From: Lachnospiraceae bacterium | GTDB taxonomy: Bacteria; Bacillota; Clostridia; Lachnospirales; Lachnospiraceae | DNA: 32,154 nt | Reading direction: 5' to 3' | NCBI GenBank assembly: GCA_022790615.1 | Contig: JAAVXK010000035.1 | Location: forward strand, 1-32,154 | Shown: one piece after another, positions 29,432 to 32,154 of the stretch | How the letters are laid out: every line of letters begins with the position of its first letter | Position numbering within the stretch: position 1 is the stretch's first letter | Notes under the pieces: model-generated | The model's input: the letters and a program-made list of their open reading frames with translations, nothing else | The model's database searches: none | What the model was told of the DNA's origin: nothing | Position numbers and translations under genes: made by a program

Positions 29432-29562
29432 ACGAAAGCAATGAGCAGTGCCGGTGAGGCAGGAGACAGATAGGATGTTCACATTCCTATCTGTCTATTG
29501 CCTCACCGATAGGGCGAATGCCCGTGAACGAAAAAGCCGGAGGCTTTTGAGTTTGCACTGCG
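29432..29562 (+). ncRNA. Unrecognised four-stem structured RNA element, copy 2
   Basis: Starts ACGAAAGCAATGAGCAGTGC. Stem 1 pairs 29445-29451 with 29555-29561. Stem 2 pairs GGTGAGGCA (29453-29461) with TGCCTCACC (29499-29507) and continues into AGACAGATAGGA/TCCTATCTGTCT (29464-29475 with 29485-29496). Stem 3 is GGGCGAATGCCC at 29512-29523. Stem 4 is AAAAGCC-GGA-GGCTTTT at 29532-29548. Relative to copy 1, stems 2 and 4 change on both sides so that pairing is kept, while ACGAAAGCAATGAGCAGTGCC and the stem-3 region are identical. It lies upstream of the fibronectin-III gene. Confidence 0.65.
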
Positions 29563-29702
29563 AGTGAGGTATGAAATCTATTGATAGCATACCTGCGTCG
29601 GTTCGTGTTCATTTAATAGGAAGGACATTTTTGAAAGTGAATCGTGCGCGTGTAGCAGAGAGAGTGATGCAGCATCACACTATATAAGAGAGGAGTTATA
29701 TC
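29563..29702 (+). other. Leader of the fibronectin-III gene
   Basis: Non-coding. It holds two small hairpins: GGTATG/CATACC near 29568-29592 and GTGATG-CAG-CATCAC near 29666-29680. The ribosome site GAGAGGAG lies before ATG 29703. It may be co-transcribed with the structured element. Confidence 0.4.
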
Positions 29703-30644
29703 ATGATTGTAACAAAGACGTATTTAAAAAATGCAGTAACCTTTTTCATTATTTTGAGTATTGCCCTATCCGGTATCATTTATGTTCCGGCAACGGCGGG
29801 AGCAGAAGGAGCGGCAGATGTGCCGTTAACGGATGATTTTGATGATTCGGAGGATTTTGATGACGACGAGGATGATGAAGACTACGAAGACGATGACGAA
29901 TATGGAATTGAGGATGTAATGAATTTTTGTGCCACTTCAATTTCCAAAAAAAGCGTAAAGCTCAAATGGGATAAGGTGGAAGATGTTGACGGATATGAGA
30001 TTTCATATAAAGCGGCGTCTTCATCCAAATGGATAACAAAGGAGATAGCGGCTTCAAAGAAAGCGCTAACGGTTACAAAGCTGAAAGTGAATACGAAATA
30101 TAACTTCAGAATAAGAGCCTTTATACATTACGAAGATGATGACGACGATGACGATGATTACGAGGAGGATGACGAATACACAGATGAAGATTTTTCGGAC
30201 GATGAAGAATTTGACGAAGATGACGACGAAGACTATGATGAACTTGAAGAGTACGAGTACGGCGGATACTCAAAAATGAACCTGAAAACCCTTACCAAAG
30301 ACGGAGCCGGCGATAAGCAGGCGGTTTCAGACAAGTACGAACATTCTGCCCATAAAAGTGTAAAGGTTCCGGTGTTAAAAAAGATTCAGTCGACTGGCGG
30401 AAAAGTTAACCTCACGTGGAAAAAGAGCCAGAAAGCGTCAGGATATGAAGTATATATGTCCAAAAAAGCAAAATCACGTTTTAAGTGCGTCGCCAAGTTA
30501 AAGAAATCGGGGAAAGTAAAGTACACATCCAAAAAACTTAAAAAAGGCACTACATATTATTTCAAGGTACGCGCTTATGTAAAGAATGGCTCAACTACCT
30601 CGTATACGAAATATTCAAAGACAAAGAACATTAAAATAAAATAA
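29703..30644 (+). CDS. Secreted fibronectin-III protein with poly-Asp/Glu insert
   Basis: A 313-residue exported protein. A signal peptide spans about 1-34. A first acidic run covers 44-71. A type III fibronectin domain follows (KKSVKLKWDKVEDVDGYEISYK at its start). After its F strand (YNFRIRAFIHY) a 43-residue block of almost pure Asp/Glu (144-186) is inserted where the F-G loop should be, before the G strand YSKMNLKTL. The second domain (about 222-313) is complete, Lys-rich and has a short F-G loop. The protein is thus anionic in its first two-thirds and cationic at the end. Ligand, calcium or wall binding are guesses. There is no anchor motif. Confidence 0.8.
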   Translation: MIVTKTYLKNAVTFFIILSIALSGIIYVPATAGAEGAADVPLTDDFDDSEDFDDDEDDEDYEDDDEYGIEDVMNFCATSISKKSVKLKWDKVEDVDGYEISYKAASSSKWITKEIAASKKALTVTKLKVNTKYNFRIRAFIHYEDDDDDDDDYEEDDEYTDEDFSDDEEFDEDDDEDYDELEEYEYGGYSKMNLKTLTKDGAGDKQAVSDKYEHSAHKSVKVPVLKKIQSTGGKVNLTWKKSQKASGYEVYMSKKAKSRFKCVAKLKKSGKVKYTSKKLKKGTTYYFKVRAYVKNGSTTSYTKYSKTKNIKIK

Positions 30645-30690
30645 ATAATACAGACAATGATAATAGTAATCATAAGTGATAGGTGTAAAA

Positions 30691-30731
30691 GGCTGCGGCG
30701 CTTAATTATTATAAAGCGCCAGCAGTCTTTT
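30691..30731 (+). terminator. Intrinsic terminator after the fibronectin-III gene
   Basis: GGCTGC-GGCGCTT at 30691-30703 pairs with AAGCGCC-A-GCAGTC at 30714-30727, followed by TTTT. Confidence 0.8.
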
Positions 30732-30763
30732 GCGTTATATGAAAAATGCGGAAAGGAGTTAAT

Positions 30764-30829
30764 ATGCATAAAATGATGGACTTTTCCGGTAAATATAACT
30801 ATTGTGAACATGAGTTAAATATAATATAA
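30764..30829 (+). CDS. Possible 21-residue small protein
   Basis: A short frame MHKMMDFSGKYNYCEHELNI-I directly behind a strong ribosome site (GGAAAGGAG at 30750-30758, 5 bases from ATG 30764). It starts after a terminator and has no visible promoter of its own, and it ends in A+T-rich sequence. It could be a leader peptide or a chance frame. No family recognised. Confidence 0.3.
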   Translation: MHKMMDFSGKYNYCEHELNII

Positions 30830-30840
30830 TTATATATTAT

Positions 30841-31035
30841 GATATTGGGTCAATTGGTCTTTGGCCCCATGATACCTACGAATTGCTAAGCACGTTGTGT
30901 TTCCGTAATTCTGAAACATCTCAAATCCGCTCATTTTTCTTTGAAAAATAGCTTCTTTTCGGTGTTTTGTGGGTTCAAAAGTTACGCTGTTTCATGCAGG
31001 CATGAAACGCACGGTCTTTTAACCCTGGTATCATG
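30841..31035. repeat. Structured, palindrome-bounded intergenic segment
   Basis: CATGATACC at 30868-30876 and GGTATCATG at 31027-31035 bound the segment as inverted repeats. GGTCTTT occurs next to both ends (30856-30862 and 31013-31019). GGGTCA/TGGCCC forms a hairpin at 30847-30867. Near the other end GGGTT-C-AAAAG at 30971-30981 pairs with CTTTTAACCC at 31016-31025, enclosing a perfect hairpin GTTTCATG-CAGG-CATGAAAC at 30989-31008. No coding frame. It may be a mobile repeat or a leader structure for the gene at 31067. Confidence 0.45.
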
Positions 31036-31066
31036 TTATTACATGTGATAATGAAAGGACAGGCTG

Positions 31067-32149
31067 ATGAATAAAAGATATAAAGCGGTGATGTGCGGCA
31101 TACTTACATTAACTTCCATAACATTTACCGGGTGCGGTATATTTCCCGAAGAGGAAATATTTGAAACTGCCACGATTGTGAAAGAATATGAAAAGAAAGA
31201 GTTCAGTATGGTTAAGGTACAGCGCGGTGATGTGTGTGATTATAAAAGGATAGCGTGCATATACAGCCAGTCGAATACGCAGGACATTGAACTCGGAACA
31301 TGGGATATAGTCAGTAAAATATACGTAAAAAAAGGGGACAAGGTAAAGAAGGGAGACGTTCTGATTACTTTTAGCGATGATGAGCTTGAAAGACAGATTG
31401 AAGATTACAAATATGAAATAAGCGTTAAGGAGGCTCTAATCAGGCACGCCAGGAAAAACAAGGAACTTGAAATAGAAAAACAAAAAATAATTCTTGATGA
31501 TAAATCATCCATTCATGCAATAGAAGAGGCATATAATGCTGAGATTAGCGGATATCAGTCGGACCTTGAACTGATTAAATTGAAGCTTGAACAGGCGGAA
31601 GCGAATAATGAGGCGTCCAAGGTAAGGGCTGAAATGGATGGCACCGTTACTTTGATAAACAATTCGCTTCTGAATAATGAAACAAGGTTTGGAGACTGGG
31701 GTGGTCCTGGGTCGTTTAACAGCGATGGAAAAAATAACAGGTTAATGACGATATCCGACGGTTCAAAGCCAAGGTTTACCGGTTCTATAGATTCAATTGG
31801 CGTACAGCTTGAGGAAGGAAGCAGGATAGACGTAATATGTAATAATAATACGTATGCCGCAACAGTAAAATATAAAGATAAAGATACCGTCTATTTTATG
31901 TTAGACGACATGCATGACGAGCTCGGCGAGGGAGCGACGGCCTACGCTAGATATGTCGTAAGCGAAAAAAAGGACGTTTTGTATCTTCCGGTAAGTGCGG
32001 TAACTTCCATGGGTGAAGATAACATTGTATACATGGATGATGGAAACGGGTTTAAGCAGCCTGTCAAGGTACAGACCGGTCTTACGGCGGACAACCGTAC
32101 TGAGATAGTAAGCGGACTGCAGGAAGGGGATTCGGTAATCGTAAGATAG
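31067..32149 (+). CDS. HlyD/MacA-type periplasmic-adaptor lipoprotein of an efflux system
   Basis: Membrane-fusion subunit expected to pair with an ABC or RND-type exporter. The 360-residue protein has a lipoprotein signal with acylation at C23 (TFTGC), a lipoyl-like half (IVSKIYVKKGDKVKKGDVLI at about 83-102) and a coiled-coil hairpin rich in Glu/Lys at about 107-180. The second lipoyl half follows (VRAEMDGTVTLINNS), then a beta-barrel and a membrane-proximal domain ending LQEGDSVIVR. It looks complete. A start codon lies immediately after its stop, so the exporter genes probably follow outside the window. Substrate unknown. Confidence 0.88.
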   Translation: MNKRYKAVMCGILTLTSITFTGCGIFPEEEIFETATIVKEYEKKEFSMVKVQRGDVCDYKRIACIYSQSNTQDIELGTWDIVSKIYVKKGDKVKKGDVLITFSDDELERQIEDYKYEISVKEALIRHARKNKELEIEKQKIILDDKSSIHAIEEAYNAEISGYQSDLELIKLKLEQAEANNEASKVRAEMDGTVTLINNSLLNNETRFGDWGGPGSFNSDGKNNRLMTISDGSKPRFTGSIDSIGVQLEEGSRIDVICNNNTYAATVKYKDKDTVYFMLDDMHDELGEGATAYARYVVSEKKDVLYLPVSAVTSMGEDNIVYMDDGNGFKQPVKVQTGLTADNRTEIVSGLQEGDSVIVR

Positions 32150-32154
32150 ATGAA
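32150..32154 (+). other. Possible start of the next gene
   Basis: ATGAA directly follows the TAG of the adaptor gene at the window edge. An adjacent start would fit an exporter gene in the same operon. Only five bases are visible. Confidence 0.3.

Noticed and set aside
29845-30255. EF-hand calcium sites in the acidic runs
   Set aside because: The Asp/Glu stretches lack the regular spacing and glycine of EF-hand or dockerin loops.

Overview
The window looks like chromosome from a motile, spore-forming, plant-glycan-degrading Firmicute of the Lachnospiraceae type (Butyrivibrio/Roseburia/Eubacterium-like). The basis is the tgt-yajC-TIGR04086-SCIFF-radical SAM neighbourhood typical of Clostridia, an mbl-flhO-flhP-flgJ flagellar block, spoVAD/spoVAE, BspA-type leucine-rich repeats ending in a basic GKGQ tail, and secreted GH43 enzymes. 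The genus is inference. No tRNA, rRNA, CRISPR array or intact insertion sequence was found.

Layout. 1-900: biotin-protein ligase. 915-3960: an A+T-rich restriction-modification island on the minus strand, a fused nuclease/methyltransferase plus a specificity subunit that match a BcgI-type (Type IIB) system, with a LexA-like palindrome across its promoter. 4064-5936: tgt, with a MITE-like repeat in its leader, and yajC. 6094-6957: a minus-strand PHP phosphoesterase between two repeat elements. 7260-10104: a TIGR04086 membrane protein, the SCIFF ranthipeptide precursor, its radical SAM maturase and a translationally coupled unknown protein. 10220-13184: mbl, two rod/hook-family genes and flgJ. 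13364-16819: recD2, comFC and yvyF. 16824-17693: minus-strand cvfB. 17909-20497: a lipoprotein and an SH3-NlpC/P60 hydrolase. 20681-27796: two paralogous cell-surface GH43 enzymes flanking a diguanylate cyclase and a circularly permuted solute-binding lipoprotein. 27980-29348: spoVAD-spoVAE behind a sigma-G-like promoter. 29703-30644: a secreted fibronectin-III protein with an extreme acidic insert. 31067-end: an HlyD/MacA-type membrane-fusion lipoprotein, probably the first gene of an export operon that leaves the window.

The most notable items are these. (1) An unrecognised four-stem structured element occurs twice (minus 7170-7037, plus 29432-29562). It has compensatory base changes in two stems and a conserved extended -10 promoter at the same distance from the 5' end, so it is a candidate small-RNA family or transcribed mobile repeat. 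(2) A family-3 solute-binding protein has its two halves in swapped order and is translationally coupled to a diguanylate cyclase. (3) The BcgI-like island carries a GAAC-N4-GTTC operator, suggesting SOS control of a restriction system. (4) Several families of short palindromic repeats sit between genes and appear to act as terminators or MITEs.

Function assignments rest on motifs read by eye. Promoter and terminator calls are sequence matches only.
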